Positions 42,246-52,078 are shown, numbered from the stretch's first letter. The stretch is DNA of 61,296 nt from CAYTGM01 sp964437365 (GCA_964437365.1 CAYTGM010000030.1:1-61296), one strand, 5' to 3'. The notes: generated from the sequence alone by a model not told the origin. Translations and numbers: made by a program.

Positions 42246-44232
42246 CTTCTGTTTTCTCTCTTTCATCGATGAGTTCTTGTGGCAGTTCACTGTAAGGAAG
42301 AAACTCGCCTGTTTGAGTCAAACCAGTTTTCCAGTCCTGGTTTCTCATATGAAGATTAAACTCGTTATGACCTCGTTCATAAAGATAATCTTCTCCGAGA
42401 AAGGGGTCTGTTGGCAATTCATAAAAATATTCTGGCACCAGTTCATCAAGAGTCTCTGGATAACTCCCCGATTGAAGGCGATAGAGCTCTAGTGCCATTG
42501 CGATGCGCAATTGATCAAAGAGCATAATATTTTTCGTATAGATGATAATAGCCCTCGTATAACTTGGCGTCATAATATCAGCGAATGGAACGACAGGAAG
42601 TAACCCTGGCTCGTGCAGCGCGATATCGTTAAAGTCCATAGGATGTCGTGCTTGACCTTTCAGGTTCTCAAGAACTGTGCTGAGCCCCTTCAAAGCTTCT
42701 TCATGATCTTTAAATCGCACGAGATAGTTAGCAGCCATGGTATATCCAACACCTCGCACCGAGGTTCCGATCATATGAGTAACCAGAATTCCATGAACCA
42801 TCAGAGAACCTGCATAGATCACTGTCTCGATATCATCCAAAGCCCCCTCCCAGTCACCCTGATCCATGCGATAGACAGAGCGCTTTGCCATGAGCCGCGA
42901 TACTTCACGGACCAGCAAATAGTTCGGAATATTAGAGTCCCCCTCAGGGGTCACATACCAGTAATCAGCATTCTTCATTTCTGTCCATTGATTGAGGAGT
43001 GATTCGTTCTCTTCAAGAGCTTTCAGGAAGGATTCAACATTCGCCTCCTTCCAGAATTGCAGGCTGACTTCTGGAGAAACAGGAAAGGTAAGGAGGGTCG
43101 TTCCACGAGCAGACCTTCTGTCTATAGACAACCAAAAGGAATCATCTTCTATTGCTTTAAAGTCATCATATCCTCTCCCCTTTCGAGTCCACCTGCCTCC
43201 GAGTATATCAGAGGCATTCACATGAGCCGGCGTATAGTAGACAGGTGCCCTTTCTGAAAACATCATGTCCAAAGTTCGCTGAGTATAATAATCGAGCAAG
43301 ACACATGATGTGAAAAGCCCTGCTAGAACAAGAACAAACACATGTGACAGAATTAGAGAAAATTGATTACTCGGATCTATCTGCACGACGTTCATCATTG
43401 CTGAACGTTGCTGAGGAAAGGAAACGAGAATAGCACAATGGACTCCAATTAAAAGTAGATATGCAATGAGTGGAACCAATCCGTTCTCCCAGAAGTGAGA
43501 GACCCCCGTGAACGGAAAGAGAACGGCGGGGAACAGAACTGCAGCAATTAGACAAGCTACGGAATACTTTCTCGTATCAAACTTCTCGCCGCAAACAAAC
43601 ACACCTAGAAAGGGAATCAGAACGAGAGGCAAGGTCCCGACAAGCAGCAGAGCCCAGCTTCTGGTTCCAATACCTGGCTGGCTATACGGAAGAATATCAG
43701 CAACCATTTCACTCGCGGGGTCCTTCCCAACATCGATCCCCGTCAGGATGAGACTACTGAAGCCACCGATGATACAGAGTAACCCGACCCAGCTGCACAG
43801 GATGATGGGCCGACTCTTGGTTATTCTGATCAGGAGAAACGGAAGAAGTATCACGGCCAGACAAACAAAGTACCGCGAGTCCTGAATTCTTATGAGATGA
43901 TTTGACCCGACTCCCCAAATGTTCAGCCACTTGTGTAGAATAAAGTCGATCATATGACCTTGCTTATTCCATCCCCCGTATAAATCCATCATTTCCTGCA
44001 CGCCTGCATTCATCGTGAAGAGCAGAGGCAGAAAGAAGAAGCTCGTCAGTGTGATCGAAAACGTTAGAATGATCACTTCAAGAACCGTCTTCTTTCGCTG
44101 GGAAATCTCATAACTTTTTGATCTCAAGAGTACCCAGGATCGAGACAACAGATAGAACAGGAACACAACAATTCCAATGAGGAGAGGTAGGTGTCCATAG
44201 AGCTCAAGAATATGGTAGATCGATGAAAACAT
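42235..44232 (-). CDS. Polytopic membrane protein with pseudopilin-like C-terminal segment
   Basis: 665 aa. About nine hydrophobic segments between residues 10 and 320, then an extracytoplasmic or cytoplasmic domain of about 330 residues with helical repeats (MDQGDWEGALDDIETVIYAG). The C-terminal piece AMALELYRLQSGSYPETLDELVPEY...LPTDPFLGEDYLYE is a pattern common in Planctomycetes-type proteins with GspG-like ends. Transcribed just ahead of, and overlapping, the ECF sigma gene. Could be the sensor for that sigma factor (inference). Confidence 0.85.
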   Translation of the reverse strand: MFSSIYHILELYGHLPLLIGIVVFLFYLLSRSWVLLRSKSYEISQRKKTVLEVIILTFSITLTSFFFLPLLFTMNAGVQEMMDLYGGWNKQGHMIDFILHKWLNIWGVGSNHLIRIQDSRYFVCLAVILLPFLLIRITKSRPIILCSWVGLLCIIGGFSSLILTGIDVGKDPASEMVADILPYSQPGIGTRSWALLLVGTLPLVLIPFLGVFVCGEKFDTRKYSVACLIAAVLFPAVLFPFTGVSHFWENGLVPLIAYLLLIGVHCAILVSFPQQRSAMMNVVQIDPSNQFSLILSHVFVLVLAGLFTSCVLLDYYTQRTLDMMFSERAPVYYTPAHVNASDILGGRWTRKGRGYDDFKAIEDDSFWLSIDRRSARGTTLLTFPVSPEVSLQFWKEANVESFLKALEENESLLNQWTEMKNADYWYVTPEGDSNIPNYLLVREVSRLMAKRSVYRMDQGDWEGALDDIETVIYAGSLMVHGILVTHMIGTSVRGVGYTMAANYLVRFKDHEEALKGLSTVLENLKGQARHPMDFNDIALHEPGLLPVVPFADIMTPSYTRAIIIYTKNIMLFDQLRIAMALELYRLQSGSYPETLDELVPEYFYELPTDPFLGEDYLYERGHNEFNLHMRNQDWKTGLTQTGEFLPYSELPQELIDEREKTEDDQ

Positions 44233-44473
44233 TCGTAACCCTCTATTGTAGATGATTTATCTATCACCTGTTACTAACACCGGAAGGCCAAAAAGGATTC
44301 TCTTTTTTCTGAGAAAAACTCTCGATAATCTCGCAGGGTATCCCGATACTCCGGAGAATGGAGTTGACGAATCATGGAGGGGTTAAATACCTCATTAATC
44401 ATAGTGCGCACCATCATAGAGTTGATGAAGACTCTCACCGATAGTCATGATATAACTCAAGGAGACGAGGGGA

Positions 44474-46060
44474 TTGAAACCTGATATTTTCTCAAGGGCG
44501 GGTTCGCTTTCTACCGCTTTAACTCTGGCCGTAAGCCTCACCGGCAGCTCGTTCGGAGTTCAGTTCACCGATGTTGGAGGAGAAGTTCTGAACTTTTCCA
44601 CAAGCGGGATCACTCGCTCGGTCTCTCTGGCCGACTATGACAACGACGGAGATCTCGATCTTCTTTACCAGGGCAGCCAAAGCCAGAATAGCCTGGGACG
44701 CCGTTTCTACCAGAATCAGCTGAAGGAAACTGGCGAACTCGACTTTGTCGAGAAAACCTCTGAGACGGGAATCATTGCTTCTGACACTTCCGGGTGGAGT
44801 GCTGCGTGGGCGGACATCAACGGAGATGGATTTGTTGATGTCTTTCTTGGAGAGTCAAACTTCAGCCCTGCGCGAGGTGATCTATTCCTGAATCAATCAG
44901 GCTCCAATTTCGCAGATGTCAGCTCGACCACGGTCAATGATCCTGGGTTTCACCAGAATGTTGGCTGGGCAGACGTCAACAACGACCAACGCCTGGATCT
45001 GGTGCTCGCCATGGAAGGTCCCGAAGAACACGAAATCTATCTTCAGAATGAGGACTTCACCTTTACGGCCTCAGGAGCCTCACTTGGCCTTCAGGTACCC
45101 TATGGAACAAAGGCCTACGGAACTGCCATCGCAGACGCAGACAATGATGGTGACCTTGATCTATACGTTTCTACCTGTCGCAATATAGGAAATATACCAA
45201 ACAACTTCTTCCGCAATAATCTCGTTCCCGATGGTGTGGTATCATTCACAGATATAGCCAATTCAAATGGTACACAATATATGGATAACAGCTACCATGC
45301 TGAATTCCAGGACTTTGATAACGACGGCTGGCTCGATCTCTTTATGGTGGGTGCGGACAACGAAGATTCTAAGATATGGCAAAATGACAAGAATGGTATG
45401 TGGACCGATGTCGATACAATGAACATGGCTCCCCTTCTTTCAGATAATGGCGGTGACTTCAACGGAGGGAAAGCCGTCGATTATGATAATGATGGAGATC
45501 TTGATCTGTTCTTTCACGACCACAAGCCAAACGCTGGAAGAAATACGGCGCGGGCACTCTTCCGCAATGACGGCAACTGGCAGTTCACCGATGTCACTGA
45601 TGCTGTTGGTATAGCTAATACAAATGAAGATGGATACGACAGTGCCTGGGGTGATATAGACCTGGATGGTGATATGGACCTGATCACGTCAGCGGGTGGA
45701 GGATTTGCCAAGCGTATCTTCATTAATGATGCGACAACGAATGGAAATCACTGGCTCCAGGTATGTCTTCGCGGAGACAGTTGGAATACTCGCGCCGTCG
45801 GTGCACGTCTTACTGCTGTCATTAATAAGGATGAGCCAGATGAGTTAAGGCTCATGCGTTTGGCCAATACGAACATCGGAACTTTCAATCAAAGCGATAT
45901 ACCAGTTCATTTTGGATTGGGGTCTGCCGATCACATCGATGAATTGATCATCAGGTGGCCTGATGGAACGGAAGAGACTTTTGGCCCTGTATCCGTTGAT
46001 AAGTACCTCAAGATCCATAAAGGTCAGTCGCTTGAAGGTGACAGCTGGACGATTCGGTGA
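44474..46060 (+). CDS. Secreted FG-GAP/VCBS and ASPIC/UnbV protein
   Basis: 528 aa from TTG at 44474, with AAGGAG ten bases ahead. Signal peptide about 1-28. Seven-bladed propeller of FG-GAP repeats, each with a calcium loop (DYDNDGDLDLLY, DINGDGFVDVFLG, DVNNDQRLDLVLA, DADNDGDLDLYVS, DFDNDGWLDLFMV, DYDNDGDLDLFFH, DLDGDMDLITS). An ASPIC/UnbV domain closes the protein (about 425-515, GARLTAVINKD, VHFGLGSADHIDELIIRWPDGTEE). Ends GDSWTIR, the shared Trp tail. The family resembles CRTAC1; ligand unknown. Confidence 0.94.
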   Translation: MKPDIFSRAGSLSTALTLAVSLTGSSFGVQFTDVGGEVLNFSTSGITRSVSLADYDNDGDLDLLYQGSQSQNSLGRRFYQNQLKETGELDFVEKTSETGIIASDTSGWSAAWADINGDGFVDVFLGESNFSPARGDLFLNQSGSNFADVSSTTVNDPGFHQNVGWADVNNDQRLDLVLAMEGPEEHEIYLQNEDFTFTASGASLGLQVPYGTKAYGTAIADADNDGDLDLYVSTCRNIGNIPNNFFRNNLVPDGVVSFTDIANSNGTQYMDNSYHAEFQDFDNDGWLDLFMVGADNEDSKIWQNDKNGMWTDVDTMNMAPLLSDNGGDFNGGKAVDYDNDGDLDLFFHDHKPNAGRNTARALFRNDGNWQFTDVTDAVGIANTNEDGYDSAWGDIDLDGDMDLITSAGGGFAKRIFINDATTNGNHWLQVCLRGDSWNTRAVGARLTAVINKDEPDELRLMRLANTNIGTFNQSDIPVHFGLGSADHIDELIIRWPDGTEETFGPVSVDKYLKIHKGQSLEGDSWTIR

Positions 46061-46377
46061 TCATGACCAGCCTGATGGAGGACCAGGATTACACCATGTA
46101 ATTCTAATGCAAAGAGGAATATCAGAAGCACCTTCCTTCTTCGCGATCTTTGTGCACGGTCTAAATAAATTATCCCCCTCTAACCACCCTAAATGGCTTT
46201 ACCCTCGGTGTTGAAGCGTGTTTCCGGCGAACTCAGTGCTCAGTAACTGGAGGGTCATCGAGGTATCGATTGCTTCAGAGCGGTGCGCTGGGCCCCTGTA
46301 CCGGCCGCTTTCGATGCGAACCTTTCTCACTCGGCTTCTCCGAGATAGAAATATTTATAGATAGAGTTGTTTAAAAC
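46061..46377. other. Intergenic region, nothing recognised
   Basis: 317 bases between the FG-GAP gene and the SulP transporter. One short inverted repeat (CTCGG...CCGAG at 46330-46344) precedes the transporter start. No gene or RNA recognised. Confidence 0.4.
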
Positions 46378-48009
46378 ATGCTGGACCTTTTTAAGAAAAA
46401 ACGTGGTAACTGGAAAGATGATATTCTCTCGGGTCTGACGGTCGCACTTGCGCTTGTCCCCGAAGCGATAGCCTTCGCCTTTGTGGCAGGAGTTCCTCCA
46501 CTTACGGGTTTGTACGCTGCATTCTTTGTTGGCCTCATCACCGCTGCATTTGGTGGTCGCCCAGGAATGATTAGCGGAGCAACCGGCGCCCTCGCTGTGG
46601 TCATGGTCGCTCTGGTCAAGAAGGGAGAAGAGATGGGGGGCCCTGGAGCAGGTATTAACTATCTCTTTGCCACAGTCATTCTCATGGGTTTTCTTCAGAT
46701 TCTGATGGGTGTGATGAAGCTTGGAAAGTTGATTCGCCTGATCCCCCACCCTGTCATGATGGGTTTTGTTAATGGTCTGGCGATTGTGATCTTTCTCTCA
46801 CAGCTCGATATGTTCAAAGTCAGGAACGGAGCAGAAGTTGGAGGTTGGCTCACGGGGACTTCGATGGCGATCATGCTCGGCCTCACGGCGCTGACGATGG
46901 CTATTATATACTTCCTGCCAAAGCTGACAAAGGCCGTTCCTTCTTCTCTCGTCGCTATACTTGCCGTTACGGCAATCGTCTTCTTTGGTCTGGAGACTCA
47001 GACCGTCGGTGATCTGGCCTCGGTTAAGGGGTCTTTTCCTCTTCCTCATATCCCTTCTATACCATTTACCTGGGAGACACTGGCCTTTATCTTTCCTTAT
47101 GCTGTTATTCTCGCCAGCATTGGTTTGATTGAATCATTGATGACTCTTCAGCTGATCGACGTGATCACGGAAACACGTGGTCGTGGAAATCGTGAATGTG
47201 TCGCACAGGGTGCCGCAAATGTTGTAACAGGAGTCTTTCAGGGCATGGGCGGTTGCGCCATGATTGGCCAGAGCCTTATTAATATAGAGTCGGGTGGCAG
47301 AGGTAGAACTTCGGGGATTGTCGCCGCAGGTGCACTCCTTTTCTTTATCCTGGTTGCTTCACCTTTTATAGACAAAATTCCTATCGCTGCTTTGACAGGC
47401 GTGATGTTCATGGTTGTGATTGGGACTTTCGAGTGGGCCACGTTTAAGACTTTTGGAAAAGTACCAAAGAGTGATCTTCTGGTAATTGGTATCGTAACAG
47501 GAGTTACTGTCTGGCACGACCTTGCGTTAGCTGTATTTGCTGGCGTGATTGTCTCAGCACTTGTATTCGCGTGGAAGAGCTCGAAGCATGTTTCAATTTC
47601 AGTTATTCAGGAAGATGAGAAAGAGCGTGTCTACTCGATGAGCGGCCTGCTCTACTTTGGTTCTGTTACTGAGTTTAATACTTTCTTCAAACCAGCAAAA
47701 GACCCTGACAGTGTTGTGATCGACTTCCTCGACGGCAGGGTTTGTGACATGTCAGGGCTTGAGGCAATCAGCGTCCTCGCCGAGAGATACAGAAAAATCG
47801 GTAAGACCCTCCATGTTAGACACCTTTCACCTGATTGTCGGGCGATGTTGAACGCAGCCGGATCGCTGGTAGATGTCGAAGTGCGTGATGACGATCCTGA
47901 ATACCTTGTGGCGCAGATTGGTGAAGCAGGCAAAAATAACAGAGATAAAGTTCAGAATGAACAGACTCGCATGAGAGAGAATCATGAAGCCACCGCCCAG
48001 GGAGTCTAA
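46378..48009 (+). CDS. SulP-family anion transporter with STAS domain
   Basis: 543 aa. About 12-14 TM helices (residues 15-410) with the SulP signatures VALALVPEAIAFAFVAGVPPLTGLYAAFF and MGGCAMIGQSLINIESGGRGRTSGI, followed by a cytoplasmic STAS domain (about 420-525, VVIDFLDGRVCDMSGLEAI). SulP proteins of this short, single-STAS type carry sulfate or bicarbonate with Na+ or H+; the substrate cannot be told from sequence. The C-terminal 25 residues are hydrophilic. Confidence 0.95.
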   Translation: MLDLFKKKRGNWKDDILSGLTVALALVPEAIAFAFVAGVPPLTGLYAAFFVGLITAAFGGRPGMISGATGALAVVMVALVKKGEEMGGPGAGINYLFATVILMGFLQILMGVMKLGKLIRLIPHPVMMGFVNGLAIVIFLSQLDMFKVRNGAEVGGWLTGTSMAIMLGLTALTMAIIYFLPKLTKAVPSSLVAILAVTAIVFFGLETQTVGDLASVKGSFPLPHIPSIPFTWETLAFIFPYAVILASIGLIESLMTLQLIDVITETRGRGNRECVAQGAANVVTGVFQGMGGCAMIGQSLINIESGGRGRTSGIVAAGALLFFILVASPFIDKIPIAALTGVMFMVVIGTFEWATFKTFGKVPKSDLLVIGIVTGVTVWHDLALAVFAGVIVSALVFAWKSSKHVSISVIQEDEKERVYSMSGLLYFGSVTEFNTFFKPAKDPDSVVIDFLDGRVCDMSGLEAISVLAERYRKIGKTLHVRHLSPDCRAMLNAAGSLVDVEVRDDDPEYLVAQIGEAGKNNRDKVQNEQTRMRENHEATAQGV

Positions 48010-48019
48010 TTGGGCGGTG
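47991..48019 (+). terminator. Stem-loop across the SulP stop codon
   Basis: CACCGCCCA (47991-47999) and TGGGCGGTG (48011-48019) pair perfectly over 9 bp; the 11-base loop contains the stop codon. No T-run follows directly, so it may be an RNA-stability element as much as a terminator. Confidence 0.5.
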
Positions 48020-48384
48020 TCAGCAGGAGGTTTTCCATTTGAAAAGGACCAGGATCTCCCTACCTGTTTTTTCTTAGGTAACGCCAAAAAAGCTCCACAC
48101 ACATTCCAATATAACGATGCCAGTACCTGCTGGTATCATGAATCCTTTGTTCAGGCTGAATGATAGACCTTTCCGCCGCGCTGAGGATTCACCTCGATTC
48201 GCTTTTTTCTTCAAGACCACAGATGTTCAAGCAAGTGAGACGAAGCATTTACATACTTGATTTGAGAGGACTTCTGTCATTAAGGAATAAGTTAAGTGAC
48301 CTGATCGACTTCTGTTGACTCCTTTGGCCCAGGCTGCGTGACTTACATCCGTTTGTCACAATCGGGTCATGATTGATTTCCGAT
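48020..48384. other. Upstream region of sdhCAB
   Basis: About 365 bases without a gene. TTGACT at 48315-48320 is a possible -35 element, but no convincing -10 is visible at the usual distance. Confidence 0.35.
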
Positions 48385-48402
48385 TTGTGAATTATTTCAC
48401 AA
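48385..48402 (+). promoter_or_regulatory. CRP/FNR-like operator upstream of sdhC
   Basis: TTGTGAATTATTTCACAA is a perfect palindrome with the TGTGA-N6-TCACA pattern of CRP-family binding sites. It ends 30 bases before the sdhC ATG, so a bound regulator would most likely block transcription or the transcript start is close by. CRP/FNR-type control of succinate dehydrogenase is known in other bacteria. Confidence 0.65.
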
Positions 48403-48432
48403 AACACCTGATCATTCGAGGTTCACGTCATC

Positions 48433-49125
48433 ATGAGCTACTTTTTCCTGAGACGATTGCATTCCCTCCTTGGAGTCTTTCCCCTGGGAATCTTTCTCTT
48501 CAACCACCTGCTCACAAACTCCAGCTCCATTATCAGCGCCGACTTCTTTGAGCATAAAGTTGCCCTGATTCATTCTCTGGGACCTCTCCTCCCATTCGTT
48601 GAAGCAGCCTTCATCTTTATCCCCCTCGCTCTTCACATTGCTTTGGGAGTTTATATCGCAACTACCAGCAAGACGGAAAAAGGCGTCAGCTACGGAAGAA
48701 ATACCGCCTACACCCTGCAGCGCCTCACCGGGTGGCTTGCACTTGTTTTCATTGCCTACCATGTGATTCATCTTCGCTTCATCCACGATATGGAGGCCGC
48801 ACCTTTCTCCATCGTTCTCGGCCAGATGTTCAGTGAAGGCATCCTTGCCATTCCCTTCATCCTTTTCTATTTGATCAGTGGACTCGCAGTGATTTTTCAC
48901 TTCGCGAACGGTCTTTGTACTTTCTGCATGACCTGGGGCATCACCACGGGCCCTGTAAGTCAACGCTATACAGCTTATGCAGCATCAGGAATCGGCGCAG
49001 TCCTTGCCTTAATGCTTGTTACGTCCATCTTTGCTTTCAATCAGATCGGACGCAACTACCAGGCAATGGACGATGCAGCCAAGCAAGCTTATGTTGATCA
49101 GTTGCAATCTCACCACCATCACTGA
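48433..49125 (+). CDS. sdhC: Succinate dehydrogenase cytochrome b subunit
   Basis: 230 aa, five TM helices. Fits the single-subunit, di-heme cytochrome b558 type found with B-type succinate dehydrogenases: conserved His in FNHLL, ALHIALG, YHVIHL and FHFANG as heme ligands. It anchors SdhAB to the inner membrane and passes electrons to quinone. GAGG at 48418-48421 is the ribosome binding site. The C-terminus is natural poly-His (HHHH). First gene of sdhCAB, 50 bases before sdhA. Confidence 0.95.
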   Translation: MSYFFLRRLHSLLGVFPLGIFLFNHLLTNSSSIISADFFEHKVALIHSLGPLLPFVEAAFIFIPLALHIALGVYIATTSKTEKGVSYGRNTAYTLQRLTGWLALVFIAYHVIHLRFIHDMEAAPFSIVLGQMFSEGILAIPFILFYLISGLAVIFHFANGLCTFCMTWGITTGPVSQRYTAYAASGIGAVLALMLVTSIFAFNQIGRNYQAMDDAAKQAYVDQLQSHHHH

Positions 49126-49175
49126 TAATTGTGAAGTAAGTATTAACTTATAGACAGATTCAGGAGTCTTAAATA

Positions 49176-51137
49176 ATGCCAAAGCGTGTCATCGTAGTCG
49201 GAGGCGGACTTGCAGGTTTAGGAGCCGCAATTAAGATCGCAGAAATGGGAACTCCCGTCGATCTCTTCTCCGTTGTTCCTGTCAAAAGATCACATTCGGT
49301 ATGTGCTCAGGGCGGTATTAACGCTGCCAAGAACCTGAAAGGCGAAGGCGACCACCCGTCTATTCATACTACCGATACACTCTTCGGTGGTGAGTATCTC
49401 GCTGACCAGCCTCTGGTAGATGGCATGTGTAAGCGCGCTCCCAGCATTATCGACCTCCTTGACCGCATGGGTGTTCCCTTTAACAGAACTTCTGAAGGGC
49501 ATCTTGATTTCCGTCGTTTCGGTGGAACACTTCACCACCGTACTGCATTCTCTGGAGCAACAACCGGTCAGCAGCTGATGTACGCGCTGGACGAGCAGGT
49601 ACGACGCTTCGAAACGCAGGGACTCGTAGAAAAGTATGAGCACTGGGAGTTCATGTCTCTCGTGCGCGATGACGAAGGGCAGACACGCGGCATCACAGCC
49701 ATGAACGTCTGGAACCGCCAGCTTGAGGTCTTCAAAGCAAATGCAGTCATCCTCTGCACCGGTGGACCAGGACTTATCTTTGGCAAGTCAACAAACTCGG
49801 TCATCAACACCGGTGCCGCCGTTTCACGCGCCCACCAGCAGGGAGTCTGGTACGCCAATGGCGAATTTATCCAGGTCCACCCAACGTCTATACCAGGAGC
49901 TGACAAGCTACGACTCATTTCTGAGTCGGTACGTGGAGAAGGCGGAAGGGTCTGGGTTCCTAAGAACACTGACGACACACGCAACCCTGTTGATATACCC
50001 GACGCAGAACGTGATTACTTCCTGGAAACAAGATACCCGAAATACGGAAACCTTGTGCCGCGAGACGTGGCCACACGAGAAATCTTCGCGATGTGTGTCA
50101 ATGAAGGGCGAGGCATTAACGGTGGCAACCAGGTGTATCTCGATATCACTCCAGAGAAATCAGGGCAGCCTGGCGAAGCCCTTGAACGCAAGCTGGGCGG
50201 TGTGTTCGAAATCTATCGCAAGTTTGTTGGTGATGATCCGCTGAAAACACCAATGCGTATCTTCCCAGGTATGCACTACTCCATGGGTGGTCTCTGGGTT
50301 GGATATGAAGATAATGGCGACATGATCGCTCAAATGACGAATGTTCCCGGTACCTTCGCTGCTGGTGAATGTGAGTTCCAGTATCACGGCGCAAACAGAC
50401 TTGGAGCAAACTCACTTCTCAGTTGTATATATGGTGGTATGGAAGCTGGACAGCGTGCGGTTGAATACACAAAATCGCATTCAGAAGAAGCCGCAGCTTC
50501 CGTTTATGAGTCTGAGAAAAAACGTCAGGAAGAAATCAACGACAAGATCGCCAACATGACAACGGGCAACGAGAATGCCTATGCGCTCCAGCGCGAACTT
50601 GGCGATGCCATGACCCGACGCTGCACCGTGGTTCGCGAAAATGAAGGCCTTGATGAACTACTGGATAAACTTGATGAGCTGGAAGAACGCTACAGCAACG
50701 TCAACGTGAACGACACATCTCGTTCGATGAATCAGACTTTTGGCTTCACCCGCGCAGTCTGGGATATGATCCAGCTTGCGAAAGCAATCGCTAAAGGAGC
50801 CCGCATGCGTGATGAAAGCCGCGGCGCTCACTACAAGCCAGAGTTCGATATTCCCAAGCCAGAAGGCAATAAAATCGGCGACGCAAAAGATCATGACGGC
50901 TATCGCCAGTTCTGTGCGGATATATCTGAGAAATGGGGAGCAACCTTTAACCTCCCTGAAAAGAACGGTTCTGAGATCACTCCAGAGTTTGATGAGTATA
51001 TGAACAAGTGGATTGAAAAAGAAAAGAACTGGAATAAAACGACAATTGCCAGCTATCAGGAAGGCGGTCGACCTGATATCTCTTACCGTGACGTTGCCAT
51101 GACCGTTGAACCACCTAAACCACGTATTTACAAGTAA
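49176..51137 (+). CDS. sdhA: Succinate dehydrogenase flavoprotein subunit
   Basis: 653 aa. FAD-binding VVGGGLAGLGAAIKIAE at the N-terminus, KRSHSVCAQGGINAA with the His (about 40) that attaches FAD covalently, HRTAFSGATTGQQLMYALDEQ, and active-site region HYSMGGLWV. Length and sequence fit the non-proteobacterial B-type SdhA. Oxidises succinate to fumarate in the cytoplasm as part of complex II. TAA is 18 bases before the preferred sdhB start. Confidence 0.97.
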   Translation: MPKRVIVVGGGLAGLGAAIKIAEMGTPVDLFSVVPVKRSHSVCAQGGINAAKNLKGEGDHPSIHTTDTLFGGEYLADQPLVDGMCKRAPSIIDLLDRMGVPFNRTSEGHLDFRRFGGTLHHRTAFSGATTGQQLMYALDEQVRRFETQGLVEKYEHWEFMSLVRDDEGQTRGITAMNVWNRQLEVFKANAVILCTGGPGLIFGKSTNSVINTGAAVSRAHQQGVWYANGEFIQVHPTSIPGADKLRLISESVRGEGGRVWVPKNTDDTRNPVDIPDAERDYFLETRYPKYGNLVPRDVATREIFAMCVNEGRGINGGNQVYLDITPEKSGQPGEALERKLGGVFEIYRKFVGDDPLKTPMRIFPGMHYSMGGLWVGYEDNGDMIAQMTNVPGTFAAGECEFQYHGANRLGANSLLSCIYGGMEAGQRAVEYTKSHSEEAAASVYESEKKRQEEINDKIANMTTGNENAYALQRELGDAMTRRCTVVRENEGLDELLDKLDELEERYSNVNVNDTSRSMNQTFGFTRAVWDMIQLAKAIAKGARMRDESRGAHYKPEFDIPKPEGNKIGDAKDHDGYRQFCADISEKWGATFNLPEKNGSEITPEFDEYMNKWIEKEKNWNKTTIASYQEGGRPDISYRDVAMTVEPPKPRIYK

Positions 51138-51155
51138 AGGATGGAAGATAGATCG

Positions 51156-51902
51156 ATGCCTGAGAACATCATCCTCAAAGTGAAAAGACAGGAAGGACCC
51201 GACAAGCCTTCTTACTGGGAAACCTTCTCGATCCCCTACCAGCCCAACATGAACGTCATCTCCGCGCTTATGGAGATCCAGATTAATCCTACCACGCAGG
51301 AAGGTAAGAAGACAACTTCTCCCTCCTGGGACGCCGCCTGCCTTGAAGAAGTCTGTGGCTCCTGCTCCATGCGTATCAACGGTGTTCCGCGTCAGGCGTG
51401 TACAGCGCTCATTGATCAGCTGGAGCAACCGATCGTTCTTGAGCCTTTCTCGAAGTTTCCTGTCGTACGCGATCTATGCGTAGATCGATCCAGAATGTTC
51501 GAAGCTCTGAAGCGTGTTCATGCATGGAACCCTCTCGACGGAACCTATGATCTTGGCGAGGGGCCAGAAGTTACCCCTGACGACCAGGGTGATATGTACA
51601 AATATGCACGCTGCATGACCTGTGGATGCTGTCTCGAAGCTTGTCCTCAAGTCAACGACAGCAGTCCGTTCATCGGAGCTGCCGCGATTGGTCAGGCATA
51701 CCTCTTCAATAAGCAGCCCATCGGAAAAGCTCAGTCAAAAGAACGACTCGAAGCTCTTATGGAGCCCGGCGGCGTCGGCGACTGCGGTAACGCTCAGAAC
51801 TGTGTGCGTGTTTGTCCGAAAGAGATCCCTCTGACAACGGCTATTGCCGAGATGGGACGTCAGCTCACCTGGTATTCAGTGAAGAGATTCTTCTCTCGCT
51901 AA
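51156..51902 (+). CDS. sdhB: Succinate dehydrogenase iron-sulfur subunit
   Basis: 248 aa from the ATG at 51156 (MPENIILKVKRQEG, as in homologues); an ATG at 51141 would add five residues. Cluster ligands: [2Fe-2S] CLEEVCGSCSMRINGVPRQAC, [4Fe-4S] CMTCGCCLEACPQ, [3Fe-4S] CGNAQNCVRVCPKEIP. Transfers electrons from FAD to the heme/quinone subunit. Followed by a strong terminator. Confidence 0.96.
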   Translation: MPENIILKVKRQEGPDKPSYWETFSIPYQPNMNVISALMEIQINPTTQEGKKTTSPSWDAACLEEVCGSCSMRINGVPRQACTALIDQLEQPIVLEPFSKFPVVRDLCVDRSRMFEALKRVHAWNPLDGTYDLGEGPEVTPDDQGDMYKYARCMTCGCCLEACPQVNDSSPFIGAAAIGQAYLFNKQPIGKAQSKERLEALMEPGGVGDCGNAQNCVRVCPKEIPLTTAIAEMGRQLTWYSVKRFFSR

Positions 51903-51931
51903 TCACTGGAATACAACAGTTTGAAAGTATC

Positions 51932-51961
51932 AACGGCGCCGAATTTCGGCGCCGTTTTTTT
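51932..51961 (+). terminator. Rho-independent terminator of sdhCAB
   Basis: Eleven-base-pair GC-rich stem (AACGGCGCCGA / TCGGCGCCGTT) with a 3-base loop, running into seven T residues, 30 bases after the sdhB stop. Confidence 0.93.
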
Positions 51962-52078
51962 GCCTTCTGCTTCATTTACCCAATCAACAATGGCAGAAAA
52001 GAAGCCTTAACTAATATTCCACTTTACTTGTGGGAGCCCAAGAGTAATTGGTTTGGCATTACTAAACAGAGGTTCGCT

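Noticed and set aside
51812..52078. N-terminal extension of the fibre gene back into sdhB
   Set aside because: It runs through the sdh terminator and has no signal peptide; the ATG at 52079 starts a clean one.
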